Shown here in pieces: positions 50,470-60,002 of a stretch of 64,000 nt of DNA. This DNA comes from Jannaschia maritima (lineage in GTDB: Bacteria > Pseudomonadota > Alphaproteobacteria > Rhodobacterales > Rhodobacteraceae): assembly GCF_030973515.1 (NCBI RefSeq), contig NZ_JARGZA010000005.1:124001-188000 (forward strand), read 5' to 3'. Under the pieces are notes generated by a model, which made no database searches, had not been told where the DNA came from, and saw only the letters and a program-made list of their open reading frames with translations. A program made the translations under genes and the position numbers. Position 1 is the stretch's first letter. Each line of letters begins with the position of its first letter.

Positions 50470-51006
50470 GTGATCCCCGCCGACCCGCGGGAGACGACGC
50501 CCGGCTATCGCCCGCCGGAAGCCCCGGAAGAGGACGCGTGGTGGGTCCTCGCCGCGAAGTTCGCGGTCGCCCTGACCGCCTCCGCCGGACTGTGCCGCAT
50601 GCTCGGCTTGACGGGCGTGTCGACGGCGGTGATCGCGGCCAGCTTCCTCGTGGCCTCCGCCCCCGTGGCGGCGCTGCGCGCGACGGTGCTGCGCGTCCTG
50701 GCCCTGGCGATGGGCGCGGCCCTCGGGGTCGTGGGCGGGGTCCTGGGACAGGGGGCGGACGGGGTCGTGCCGGTCTGGTACTTCGTGGTCGTGGGCGGCG
50801 TCGTGGGCGTCATGGCCAGCCACAACGCGACCCTGATCTATACGGCCGCCATCGCCGCGGTGGTGGCCGGCGCCGGCGCGACGCGCACGGATCCCCTGGC
50901 GACGATCGTATGGGAAACGTCTCTGCAGCTGACCCTCGGCACCATCGTCGCCCTGGCCGTCGTTTGGCTGTTCGAAGGCGCGCGAGCGTTGCTTCGGACG
51001 GACTGA
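50470..51006 (+). CDS. Membrane protein (178 aa), possibly FUSC/aromatic-acid exporter-like
   Basis: Soluble N-terminal 25 residues, then about five helices: AAKFAVALTASAGLCRMLGL, VIAASFLVASAPVAALRATV, LAMGAALGVVGGVLG, YFVVVGGVVGVMASHN and TLGTIVALAVVWLFEGARAL. The pattern of helices with a V-G-A-x-x-G-V-V-G segment is reminiscent of the membrane half of FUSC-like proteins, but I cannot confirm it. Starts 8 bases after the SDR stop, so likely same transcript. Confidence 0.6.
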   Translation: MIPADPRETTPGYRPPEAPEEDAWWVLAAKFAVALTASAGLCRMLGLTGVSTAVIAASFLVASAPVAALRATVLRVLALAMGAALGVVGGVLGQGADGVVPVWYFVVVGGVVGVMASHNATLIYTAAIAAVVAGAGATRTDPLATIVWETSLQLTLGTIVALAVVWLFEGARALLRTD

Positions 51007-51081
51007 CCCCACCGTCATCCCGACGCGTCGCGCGTTCCGGAACGGGGTCGCGGCGGCCCCGATGTCGGTTAGGATGGGTCC

Positions 51082-52092
51082 ATGCCGATGTTGCCCGTCC
51101 CCGCCTTCGCGGCCGCCGTGCTGGCCTGGCTCGCGATCCGAAGCGCGTCGTCGGGCGGCCGGCCCTGGCTGACCGCGCTGCTGGCGGCCTGCGCGGCGCA
51201 ATCGCTGGCCTTGGCGCTTGCGGGGGGATGGGGCGTCGGGGCCCTGCGACCCGTCCTGCCCGTCGGCGCGGCCGTCGTGCCGCCCTTGGTCTGGATCACG
51301 TTCCGCGACGCGATGATCGGACGCCTGTCCCCGCGCGCGGCCGCCCCCCATGCCGCGGCCCCCGCCTTCGCCCTCTTCGCGAGCGTCTTCGCGCCCGCGA
51401 CCGTCGACGTCGTCACGGCCGGGTTGTTCGTCGGATACGGCAGCGCTGTCCTGTTGCGGTTGCGCGGTTCGGGCAACATGCCGCTCGCCCGCCTGGGATC
51501 GGGACCGTTGCCCACCGGGCTCTGGCAAACGGCGGGCTGGGCCCTCATCGCCTCCGCATTGGGGGACGCCTCGATCGCCTTCGCCCATGCCGCTGGCCGG
51601 ACGGACTGGGCCGGGTGGCTGACGACGATCGCATCCTGTGCGTTCCTGCTGGTGATCGGACTGGTCGGCGTGCAGCCCGCCGCCGCGGGGGACGGGGCGG
51701 ACGTGGCCTCCGCGGAGCCACTACCGGAACCGACCGTCGAGGATGCCGAGATCGTCGCCCGCCTGGACGCGCTGCTGTCGCGCGAGCCGCTGCATCTGGA
51801 CCCGGGCCTGACGCTCGCACGGCTGGCCCGCCGCCTGCACTTGCCGGAAAAGCGGCTGTCGGCCGCCGTGAACCGCACGACCGGTGCCAACGTGTCGCGC
51901 CACGTGAACGGCTGGCGCGTCCGACATGCATGCGACCGGCTGGCGAACGGCGCCACGGCGACCGATGCCATGCTGGAAAGCGGGTTCAACACCAAGTCGA
52001 ACTTCCACCGCGAATTCGGACGCGTCACGGGAACCACCCCGACCAGGTGGCGCGCGGACCAGGCTCGGACCGACGATCCGGCCCCGCCCTGA
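51082..52092 (+). CDS. AraC family regulator with membrane N-terminal domain
   Basis: A 336-residue protein. The N-terminal 200 residues carry about six or seven membrane segments (FAAAVLAWLAIRSASSGG, LLAACAAQSLALALAGGWGV, AAPAFALFASVFAPATVDVV). The C-terminal AraC DNA-binding domain has LDPGLTLARLARRLHLPEKR, then GANVSRHVNGWRVRHACDRL and ATDAMLESGFNTKSNFHREF. This architecture senses a membrane signal and binds DNA directly. It is convergent with dnaE. Confidence 0.87.
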   Translation: MPMLPVPAFAAAVLAWLAIRSASSGGRPWLTALLAACAAQSLALALAGGWGVGALRPVLPVGAAVVPPLVWITFRDAMIGRLSPRAAAPHAAAPAFALFASVFAPATVDVVTAGLFVGYGSAVLLRLRGSGNMPLARLGSGPLPTGLWQTAGWALIASALGDASIAFAHAAGRTDWAGWLTTIASCAFLLVIGLVGVQPAAAGDGADVASAEPLPEPTVEDAEIVARLDALLSREPLHLDPGLTLARLARRLHLPEKRLSAAVNRTTGANVSRHVNGWRVRHACDRLANGATATDAMLESGFNTKSNFHREFGRVTGTTPTRWRADQARTDDPAPP

Positions 52093-52106
52093 CCTGGCCC
52101 TTCCCG

Positions 52107-55100
52107 TCAGACCTCCTCGACCATCGCGACGCCGGGCAGCGAAGCCAGCGCGCCCTTGACCTGCGGGTTGACCGGCCAAAGGCCCGGCAGCGCCATCTCG
52201 ACCTCGCCGGGCAGCGCGTCGTCCAGCAGGCAGATGTGCAGCGGCCCGCGCCCACGGGGCCCATCCGTTCCGCCCAGGCGGGTCAGAAGGCCGGACAGGG
52301 CGGGCAAGGCGTCGCGCGTGTCCACGAAGACCCGAAGGCCCGCCTGCACCGCGGCGTCGACGACATCGTCCAGCGGGCGCACGTCCTTTGCGAGCAGCTT
52401 CAGCTGCTCCGCCTCCTGCGTGGCCTCGACCTGCAGGACGATCTTGCTGCCCGCGTCGAGCAGGTCGCGCTTGGCTTCCAGCAACTCGCTGAACACCATG
52501 AACTCGAAGTTGCCCGTCGTGTCGGACGCCTGCACGAAGGCGAAGCGATTGCCGCGGGCCGACTTGCGCTCCTGCCGGCCGGCCACGATGACGCCGATCT
52601 GCGCCACCATCGGCCCCTTCGCCGTCGCCTCCTGCACTTCGGCCAGGGTGAGGATCTTCTTGCGCGCCAGCGCGACCTTGTAGTCGTCCAGGGGGTGCCC
52701 GGAAAGATAGAAGCCGATGGCGGCGAACTCCTCCGCCAAACGTTCGGTGGGCAGCCATTCGTCCACCTCGGGCAGACGGGGCTCGCGCAGGTCGTCGCCC
52801 GCCTCGCCGAAAAGGCTGACCTGCGCGCTGCGCTTCTGGTCGTGGATGGCGGCGGAATAGCCCGTCAGCCGGTCCAAGCTGGCCAGCACCCGCGCCCGGT
52901 TCGGATCCAGCTGGTCGAACGCGCCCGAACGGGCCAGCATCTCCAGCGACCGCTTGCCCACCAGCTTCAGGTCCACGCGTCGGGCCAGGTCGAACAGGGT
53001 CGCGAAGGGCCGATCCGCCCGCCCCCCGACGATCAGCTCCATCGCCTCGACGCCCACGTTCTTCAACGCGCCCAGCCCATAGACCAACGCGCCGTCCCGC
53101 ACCCCGAACCGCGCGCCCGACCGGTTCACGCAGGGCGGCACGACCTCCAGGCCCAGCCCACCCCGACCGCGCGGCTTTCGGACCTCCTCCGCATAGACAG
53201 CCAGCTTGTCGGTCAGGTGGATGTCGCTGTTCATGATGCCGGCCATGAACTCGACCGGATGGTTCGCCTTCAGCCAAGCGGTCTGATAGCTGACGACGGC
53301 ATAGGCCGCGGCATGGGACTTGTTGAAGCCATAGTTGGCGAACTTGTCCAGCAGCGCCCAGACCTCGTTCGCCTTGTCCTTGCCCACCCCGTTTGCGGCG
53401 CAGCCATCCAGGAAGATCGGCTTCTGGGCGTCCATCTCCGCCTGGATCTTCTTGCCCATCGCGCGCCGCAGCAGGTCCGCGCCGCCCAGCGAATAGCCGG
53501 CCATCTTGCGCGCGATCTCCATCACCTGCTCCTGATAGACGATGATGCCCTGCGTCTCGTCCAGGATGTCGTCGATCAGGGGATGCAGCCGGTCGCGCGC
53601 GGACAGGCCGTTCTTGACCTCGCAGTACTTGGGGATGTTCTCCATCGGGCCGGGCCGGTACAGCGCCACCAGCGCCACGATGTCCTCGATGCAGGTGGGC
53701 TTCATGCGGCGCAGCGCGTCCATCATGCCCGTCGATTCCACCTGGAACACCGCGACCGTGCAGGCGGAGGCATAGACGCGGTACGCCCCCTCGTCGTCCA
53801 GGGGGATCGCGTTCACGTCGTTCAGCGTACCGTCCGCCGGCTCGTAGATGACCCGCCCGTCTGCGGCGACGTGCAGGTCGCGGCCCTGCGCGCGGATCAG
53901 ATCCACGGCGTTCTGGATCTGCGTCAACGTCTTCAGGCCCAGGAAGTCGAACTTGACCAGGCCCGCCTTCTCGACCCACTTCATGTTGAACTGGGTGGCC
54001 GGCATGTCCGACCGGGGATCCTTGTAGATCGGGACGAGGCGGTCCAGCGGCCGGTCCCCGATGACCACGCCGGCCGCATGGGTGGACGCGTTGCGCAGCA
54101 ATCCTTCCAGCTTCTCGGCATAGTCCATCAATCGACGTACCGGGTTGGTCCGCCCTTCGCGACGGTCCTGCTCCGTTTCGGCGGCGGCCTCGCGCAGGCG
54201 CGGCTCCTCCGCCATGGCCTTGGTGATGGAGACGGGCTTCACCCCCTCGACGGGGATCATCTTCGACAACTGGTCGCACTGGCCATAGGGCATGCCCAGG
54301 ACGCGGCCCACGTCGCGCACGGCGGCCTTCGACAGCAGGCCGCCGAAGGTGATGATCTGACCGACCCTGTCGGCGCCGTACTTGTTCTGGACGTAGCGGA
54401 TGACCTCCTCGCGGCGGTCCATGCAGAAGTCGATGTCGAAGTCGGGCATCGAGACGCGGTCGGGATTCAGGAACCGCTCGAACAGCAGGTTGTAGCGCAG
54501 GGGGTCCAGATCCGTGATCGTCAGCGCATAGGCGACCAGCGACCCCGCGCCCGACCCCCGACCGGGACCCACGGGAATGGACTGATCCTTGGCCCATTTG
54601 ATGAAGTCGGCCACGATCAGGAAGTAGCCGGGGAACCCCATTCCCTCGATCACGCCCAACTCGTAATCCAGCCGCGTCTCGTACTCGGCGACCGGGGCGG
54701 CATGGGGGATCACGGCCAGCCGTGCCTTCAGCCCGTCCACCGACTGCCGCCGCAACTCCGCGACCTCGTCCTGGGCGAATCGGGGCAGGATCGGGTCGCG
54801 CCCATAGGCGGCGAAGGCGCAGCGGCGCGCGATCTCGACGGTGCTGTCCAGCGCCTCGGGCAGGTCGGCGAACAGGGTCGCCATCTCGGCCGGGGTCTTC
54901 AGATAGTGCTGCGCCGTCACGCGCCGCCGCGGCGCCTGCTGATCGACATACGCCCCCTCGGCGATGCACAGGAACGCGTCGTGCGCGGCATGCATCTCGG
55001 GTCGGTCGAAATACACGTCGTTCGTCGCGACCAGCGGGATGCCGCGGGCATAGGCTTCCTCCACGTGGAACCGCTCCGTCGGTTCGACTTCGCCGTGACG

Positions 55101-55628
55101 TTGCAGCTCGACATAGAGCCTGTCGCCGAAGATCGTCCCCAGGCGGTCCAGCAGCGCCCGCGCCTTCGCCTCCTGCCCGGCGGCCACCAGCCGTCCCACC
55201 GCGCCGTCCGGGCCGCCCGTCAGGCAGATCAGGCCGTCGCCGTGATCCGCCAGCTCGTCCAGCGTCACCTGCGGCTCCATGTCCGGGCGATGCATGTAGA
55301 GGGCGGTGTTCAGCCGCATCAGGTTCTCGTATCCGGCCTCGTCCTTGGCCAGCAGGACGACCGGGGCGGGACGGCGGGGCCGTTCGCCCGGCCGCGCGGG
55401 GTCGTGCATCACCGCGACCTGGCATCCCATGACCGGCTGCACGCCCGCCGCCTTCAGCCCGTTCGCGGCCTCCAGGGCGGCGAACATGTTGTTCGTGTCG
55501 GTGACCGCCACCGCGGGCATGCCCGCCCCGGCCACCAGGCGCGGCAGCGTCTTCAGGCGAATCGCGCCTTCCAGCAGGGAATATTCCGTATGCAGGCGCA
55601 GATGGACGAATCTGGGGGGCGTGGGCAT
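52107..55628 (-). CDS. dnaE: DNA polymerase III subunit alpha
   Basis: The replicative polymerase, 1173 residues. N-terminal PHP domain (FVHLRLHTEYSLLEGAIRLK, AVAVTDTNNMFAALEAANG). Catalytic core with the Asp pair in MPDFDIDFCMDRREEVIRYV and RGSGAGSLVAYALTITDLDP. Tail with HhH and OB-fold regions (GFNKSHAAAYAVVSYQTAWL; RFAFVQASDTTGNFEFMVFS). The length is normal for alphaproteobacterial DnaE (not PolC or ImuC). Start ATG 55628. Transcribed alone. Confidence 0.97.
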   Translation of the reverse strand: MPTPPRFVHLRLHTEYSLLEGAIRLKTLPRLVAGAGMPAVAVTDTNNMFAALEAANGLKAAGVQPVMGCQVAVMHDPARPGERPRRPAPVVLLAKDEAGYENLMRLNTALYMHRPDMEPQVTLDELADHGDGLICLTGGPDGAVGRLVAAGQEAKARALLDRLGTIFGDRLYVELQRHGEVEPTERFHVEEAYARGIPLVATNDVYFDRPEMHAAHDAFLCIAEGAYVDQQAPRRRVTAQHYLKTPAEMATLFADLPEALDSTVEIARRCAFAAYGRDPILPRFAQDEVAELRRQSVDGLKARLAVIPHAAPVAEYETRLDYELGVIEGMGFPGYFLIVADFIKWAKDQSIPVGPGRGSGAGSLVAYALTITDLDPLRYNLLFERFLNPDRVSMPDFDIDFCMDRREEVIRYVQNKYGADRVGQIITFGGLLSKAAVRDVGRVLGMPYGQCDQLSKMIPVEGVKPVSITKAMAEEPRLREAAAETEQDRREGRTNPVRRLMDYAEKLEGLLRNASTHAAGVVIGDRPLDRLVPIYKDPRSDMPATQFNMKWVEKAGLVKFDFLGLKTLTQIQNAVDLIRAQGRDLHVAADGRVIYEPADGTLNDVNAIPLDDEGAYRVYASACTVAVFQVESTGMMDALRRMKPTCIEDIVALVALYRPGPMENIPKYCEVKNGLSARDRLHPLIDDILDETQGIIVYQEQVMEIARKMAGYSLGGADLLRRAMGKKIQAEMDAQKPIFLDGCAANGVGKDKANEVWALLDKFANYGFNKSHAAAYAVVSYQTAWLKANHPVEFMAGIMNSDIHLTDKLAVYAEEVRKPRGRGGLGLEVVPPCVNRSGARFGVRDGALVYGLGALKNVGVEAMELIVGGRADRPFATLFDLARRVDLKLVGKRSLEMLARSGAFDQLDPNRARVLASLDRLTGYSAAIHDQKRSAQVSLFGEAGDDLREPRLPEVDEWLPTERLAEEFAAIGFYLSGHPLDDYKVALARKKILTLAEVQEATAKGPMVAQIGVIVAGRQERKSARGNRFAFVQASDTTGNFEFMVFSELLEAKRDLLDAGSKIVLQVEATQEAEQLKLLAKDVRPLDDVVDAAVQAGLRVFVDTRDALPALSGLLTRLGGTDGPRGRGPLHICLLDDALPGEVEMALPGLWPVNPQVKGALASLPGVAMVEEV

Positions 55629-55730
55629 GCGTTCGATATAGCGCGCCGGGAACGGGGGCAGAAGGCGGCCGGGGGCGATACGCGATCACGTTGCGCGACC
55701 GCCGCATCGGATGCCGGGACGCCCCGACCC

Positions 55731-56144
55731 TCAACCCACCAGCGAAAGGTACACCGCGTTCACCGCGACCCCGATCAGCAGGCTGCCGATCACGTACACG
55801 AAGGCCATCGACCAGCCGCAGGCCTTCAGCATCAGGCCGCGGTCCACGAACCGGAAGCGCAAGGCCCGCAATGCGGCGAAGCCCACCCAGATGTTCGCCG
55901 CATAGAGCGCGACCCCCAGCACCAGCAGAAGCGCGCCCACCATCTGCAATCCCAGCGTCACGGGCCCCAGCCAGACCGGATCGGCCATGTCCATGGGTAG
56001 GCGTCCCAGCGTGGAGCCCATGCCGCCGCCCATCGAACCGCCCGTGTTCGCCGCGACGTCCACGCCGACCGCCACCAGCGTTCCGGCATACAGATACACC
56101 TTCAGGTGCTCCGTCGTGGCTTCGATCATCTTCGCGAGTCGCAT
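55731..56144 (-). CDS. Hypothetical membrane protein (137 aa)
   Basis: Not recognised. About three helices: YLYAGTLVAVGVDVAANTGG (first, with a Gly/Met-rich segment following), WLGPVTLGLQMVGALLLVLG, and MLKACGWSMAFVYVIGSLLI. ATG 56144 gives MRLAKMIEATTEHLKVYLYA; the start could instead be the second Met (MIEATTEHLK). Divergent from xdhA. The 166-base gap to xdhA shows no clear regulatory site. Confidence 0.65.
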   Translation of the reverse strand: MRLAKMIEATTEHLKVYLYAGTLVAVGVDVAANTGGSMGGGMGSTLGRLPMDMADPVWLGPVTLGLQMVGALLLVLGVALYAANIWVGFAALRALRFRFVDRGLMLKACGWSMAFVYVIGSLLIGVAVNAVYLSLVG

Positions 56145-56310
56145 GGCGTCACACAAGCCTGGACGGCCGGGAAACGCAAAGCCTCGTGGCCTGCGACGCC
56201 GCGGCCCTTGCCAAAGCCCGCCGCCGGCCCGAGTATCCTTCAAACGCCGCCCCCCTACGCCGCATCGGGGGGATGTCCGGCGCAACCCCGGTATCGCGGC
56301 CTGCATTCCC

Positions 56311-57687
56311 ATGGAGATAACGTTCCGCCTGAACGGCGACGACGTCACCGTCGCGACCGACGATCCGACCCTGACCCTGCTGGACTGGCTGCGCGAGGAT
56401 CGCGGCCTTCGCGGCACCAAGGAAGGGTGCAACGAAGGCGATTGCGGCGCCTGTTCCGTCGTCGTCACGTCCCGGGACGGCGTGCGCGCGCTCAACGCGT
56501 GCATCCTGTTTCTGCCCCAGCTGCACGGCAAGGTCGTGCGCACCGTCGAGGGCATCGCCGCCCCCGATGGCACGCTGCACCCCGTCCAGGCCGCGATGGT
56601 GGAGCGTCATGGGTCGCAATGCGGCTTCTGCACCCCGGGGTTCGTCACGACGATGGCCGCGGCGCACCTAGCCGGGGCCACGGACCATGCCGACCAGGTC
56701 GCGGGCAACCTGTGCCGCTGCACCGGCTACGCCCCCATCCTGGCCGCCTGCGTCGATGCCGCGGAAGCCCCCGTTCCCGACCACATGCACGACGAGCCGC
56801 CCGCCACGCCGGCCATGGTGGGAACTGGCGCCTTCGCCCCCCGCGATGGGAACGATCTGGCGGAATGGTACGTCGATCACCCCGACGCCACGCTGGTCGC
56901 GGGCGCGACCGATGTGGGCCTTTGGGTGACCAAGCAGTTCCGCGACCTGGGCGACGTCGCCTTCCTCGCGGGATGCGAGGATCTGAAGGTCATCGAGCAG
57001 GATGCCGACGTCATCCGCATCGGCGCGATGGTGGACATGGAACGCCTGCGCCATGCGGTCGCGCCCCTGCACCCTCAATTCGCCGAGATGCTGCGCCGCT
57101 ACGGGTCCGTGCAGGTGCGCAACGCGGCCACGGTCGGGGGCAACATCGCCAATGGCTCGCCCATCGGGGACAGCCCCCCGCCGCTGATCGCGCTGGGCGC
57201 GCGCCTGCACCTGCGCCGCGGCGGCGAACGTCGCGATATCGCCTTGGAGGACTTCTTCCTCGATTACGGGCGTCAGGACCGTCGACCGGGCGAGTTCGTC
57301 GAGGCCGTCACGATCCCGCGCCAGCCGGACCGCCTGCACGTCGCGAAGCTGTCGAAGCGGTTTGATCAGGACATCAGCGCCGTCTGCGGGGCGTTCAACC
57401 TGCCCACCACGGACGGCGTGCTGTCGGGCGTGCGCGTGGCCTTCGGCGGCATGGCCGGCGTGCCGAAGCGGGCCCGCGCGGTGGAGTCTGCGCTGGAAGG
57501 GCGGGCATTGACCGCCGACGTGCTGCGCGCCGCAGCCGACCGCTTCGCGGACGACTTCCAGCCCCTGTCGGACATGCGGGCCAGCGCGGCCTATCGCCTG
57601 GCAGCCTGCCGTGGGATGCTGATGCGCCTCGGCACCGGATCGGCCCGGTCCGTGATGGACCTGGACGCGGCGGGGGTCGCGCGATGA
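56311..57687 (+). CDS. xdhA: Xanthine dehydrogenase small subunit XdhA (2Fe-2S and FAD)
   Basis: A 458-residue electron-transfer subunit. Plant-type 2Fe-2S cluster at GCNEGDCGACSVVVTS, second cluster in QCGFCTPGFVTTM and GNLCRCTGYAPILAAC. The FAD domain from about residue 185 has TLVAGATDVGLWVTKQF and ATVGGNIANGSPIGDSPPPL. It passes electrons from the molybdenum site to NAD+. First gene of the xdhABC operon; overlaps xdhB by 4 bases. Start ATG 56311. Confidence 0.96.
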   Translation: MEITFRLNGDDVTVATDDPTLTLLDWLREDRGLRGTKEGCNEGDCGACSVVVTSRDGVRALNACILFLPQLHGKVVRTVEGIAAPDGTLHPVQAAMVERHGSQCGFCTPGFVTTMAAAHLAGATDHADQVAGNLCRCTGYAPILAACVDAAEAPVPDHMHDEPPATPAMVGTGAFAPRDGNDLAEWYVDHPDATLVAGATDVGLWVTKQFRDLGDVAFLAGCEDLKVIEQDADVIRIGAMVDMERLRHAVAPLHPQFAEMLRRYGSVQVRNAATVGGNIANGSPIGDSPPPLIALGARLHLRRGGERRDIALEDFFLDYGRQDRRPGEFVEAVTIPRQPDRLHVAKLSKRFDQDISAVCGAFNLPTTDGVLSGVRVAFGGMAGVPKRARAVESALEGRALTADVLRAAADRFADDFQPLSDMRASAAYRLAACRGMLMRLGTGSARSVMDLDAAGVAR

Positions 57688-60002
57688 CCGTCGCCAAGCC
57701 CCTCCCCCACGAAAGCGCCATCCTGCACGTGACGGGTGCCGCGCGTTATGCCGACGACGTCCCGGCGCCCGCGGGCTGCCTGCACCTCGCCTTCGGCGTG
57801 GCGGAGGTCGCGGCGGGCCGATTGTCCGCCCTGGACGTCGAAGCCGTCCGAACGGCACCCGGCGTGGTCGCCGTGATCACGCCGGACGACCTCGACCCCA
57901 TGCCCGATTGCAGCCCCAGCCTGCACGACGAGCCGTTGCTCTGCACGGGCGACGTCCAATACGCCGGCCAACCCCTCTATCTGGTGATCGCGACCTCCCA
58001 CCGCGCCGCGCGGCGCGCCGCCCGCCTGCACGTCGCGGAGGTGGAGGAGGCGCGGCCCATCCTGACCATCGACGATGCGCTGGAAGCGGAAGCCTGGTTC
58101 GACGGCGGTCCGCGCGTCTGGTCCGACGGCGACGTGGACGCGGCGTTGGCGAACGCGCCCCGCACCCTGTCCGGCACCATCGAGATCGGGGGCCAGGAAC
58201 ACTTCTACCTCGAAGGTCAGGCGGCCTTGGCCCTGCCGGGCGAGGACGGATCGTGCCACGTGATCACGTCCACGCAGCACCCGACGGAGATCCAGCACAA
58301 GGTCGCCGATGCCCTGGGCGTGCCGATGCACGCCGTCCGCTCGGAGGTCCGGCGCATGGGCGGCGGCTTCGGCGGCAAGGAAAGCCAGGGCAACGCGCTG
58401 GCCATCGCCTGCGCCGTGGCCGCCGACCGCACCGGCCGGGCCTGCCGGATGCGCTACGACCGGGACGACGACTTCGTCATAACGGGCAAGCGCCACGACT
58501 TCCGCATCGGCTACGACGTGGGTCACGACGACGACGGGCGCGTGCTGGGCGTCCGGTTCCGGCATTGGGTCCGATGCGGCTGGGCGCAGGACCTGTCGCT
58601 GCCCGTCGCCGACCGGGCGATGCTGCATGCCGACAATGCCTACGACATTCCCGCGATGCGGATCGAATCGTGGCGGTTGCGGACGAACACGCAGTCGGCC
58701 ACCGCCTTCCGCGGCTTTGGCGGCCCGCAGGGGATGCTGGGGATCGAGCGCGTCCTCGATCACGTGGCGGACGCCGTCGGACGCGACCCGTTGGCGGTGC
58801 GACGGCTGAACTACTATCCCGATCGACGTCATGACGGACGTCACGACGTAGGGGGCGACGTACGGGGCGACGTCGTCCCCACCACCCATTACGGCCAGCC
58901 GGTTGACGATTTCTGCCTGGGCGCGCTGACCGACGCCTTGGCGGAACGCTGCGACTACGCCCACCGCCGCGACGCTATCCGCGCCGCGAACGCGGGGTCC
59001 GACCACATCCTGCGCGGCATCGCGCTGACCCCGGTGAAGTTCGGAATATCCTTTACGCTCACGCACTTGAACCAGGCCGGAGCACTGGTCCACGTCTATG
59101 CCGACGGCTCGATCCACCTCAATCACGGCGGCACGGAGATGGGCCAGGGCCTGCATTCCAAGGTGGCTCAGATCGCCGCTCACCGCTTCGGCTGCGACCC
59201 CGCCCGCATCCGCATCACCGCCACCGACACCGGCAAGGTCCCCAACACCTCCGCCACCGCCGCCTCCAGCGGCGCGGATCTAAATGGCATGGCGGTCGCA
59301 AATGCTTGTGACGAAATACGAAATCGGATCGGGGCGTTCCTGGCCGAACGGCACCAGACCACCCCCGACGCCGTCACCTTCGCGGACGATGCGGTCGCCG
59401 TCGGGGGTGCCGAATACCCCTTCCACGACGCCGACGCTCAGGCCTATGCCGCCCGCATATCATTGTCGGCCACGGGCTTCTACGCCACGCCCGACATCCG
59501 CTGGGACCGCGACAAGGGGCAGGGCCGACCATTCTACTACTACGCATACGGCGCATCGTGTTCGGAGGTCGCGGTCGACCGATTCACGGGCGAGTACCGC
59601 ATCCTGCGGACCGACATCCTGCACGATGCGGGCAATTCCCTGAACCCCGCCCTGGACCGCGGCCAGATCGAGGGCGGCTTCGTGCAGGGCGCGGGCTGGC
59701 TGACCGTGGAGGAACTGGTCTGGGACGATCGCGGCCGCCTGCGCACCCACGCGCCCAGCACCTACAAGATCCCCTGCGCCTCCGACGTGCCGCCCGTGTT
59801 CAACGTCGATCTGTGGGACGGGTCGAACCGGCAGGACACGATCTATCGGTCCAAGGCCGTGGGCGAGCCGCCGTTCATGCACGGGATCGGGGTGTTCCTG
59901 GCCTTGTCGGATGCGGTGACGCAAAGGACGGGTCGATATGCTCATCTGGACGCCCCCGCCACGCCGGAACGGATGCTGCGGGCGCTGAACGGAACGTCAT
60001 GA
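57684..60002 (+). CDS. xdhB: Xanthine dehydrogenase large subunit XdhB (molybdopterin)
   Basis: A 772-residue catalytic subunit that oxidises hypoxanthine and xanthine to urate. Mo-cofactor region: RMGGGFGGKESQGNALAIA, TAFRGFGGPQGMLGIERVLD, HGGTEMGQGLHSKVAQIAAH. The catalytic glutamate is in SKAVGEPPFMHGIGVFLALS. Length normal. Overlaps xdhA (4 bases) and xdhC (4 bases). The segment 58825-58880 has a short run of repeated GACGT/TACG-type codons encoding DRRHDGRHDVGGDVRGDVV, a small hydrophilic loop not typical of the family. Confidence 0.96.
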   Translation: MTVAKPLPHESAILHVTGAARYADDVPAPAGCLHLAFGVAEVAAGRLSALDVEAVRTAPGVVAVITPDDLDPMPDCSPSLHDEPLLCTGDVQYAGQPLYLVIATSHRAARRAARLHVAEVEEARPILTIDDALEAEAWFDGGPRVWSDGDVDAALANAPRTLSGTIEIGGQEHFYLEGQAALALPGEDGSCHVITSTQHPTEIQHKVADALGVPMHAVRSEVRRMGGGFGGKESQGNALAIACAVAADRTGRACRMRYDRDDDFVITGKRHDFRIGYDVGHDDDGRVLGVRFRHWVRCGWAQDLSLPVADRAMLHADNAYDIPAMRIESWRLRTNTQSATAFRGFGGPQGMLGIERVLDHVADAVGRDPLAVRRLNYYPDRRHDGRHDVGGDVRGDVVPTTHYGQPVDDFCLGALTDALAERCDYAHRRDAIRAANAGSDHILRGIALTPVKFGISFTLTHLNQAGALVHVYADGSIHLNHGGTEMGQGLHSKVAQIAAHRFGCDPARIRITATDTGKVPNTSATAASSGADLNGMAVANACDEIRNRIGAFLAERHQTTPDAVTFADDAVAVGGAEYPFHDADAQAYAARISLSATGFYATPDIRWDRDKGQGRPFYYYAYGASCSEVAVDRFTGEYRILRTDILHDAGNSLNPALDRGQIEGGFVQGAGWLTVEELVWDDRGRLRTHAPSTYKIPCASDVPPVFNVDLWDGSNRQDTIYRSKAVGEPPFMHGIGVFLALSDAVTQRTGRYAHLDAPATPERMLRALNGTS

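Noticed and set aside
50538-56000. An open plus-strand frame of about 1800 codons across dnaE
   Set aside because: It is the antisense of dnaE and neighbours. In very G+C-rich genes the opposite strand often lacks stop codons; the sequence is low-complexity with no domain.
56150-56310. Riboswitch before xdhA (ACGCAAAGCCTCGTGGCCT resembles part of a c-di-GMP-I aptamer)
   Set aside because: The partner strand (GGGCAAACC) and the tetraloop receptor are missing; the match is too short.
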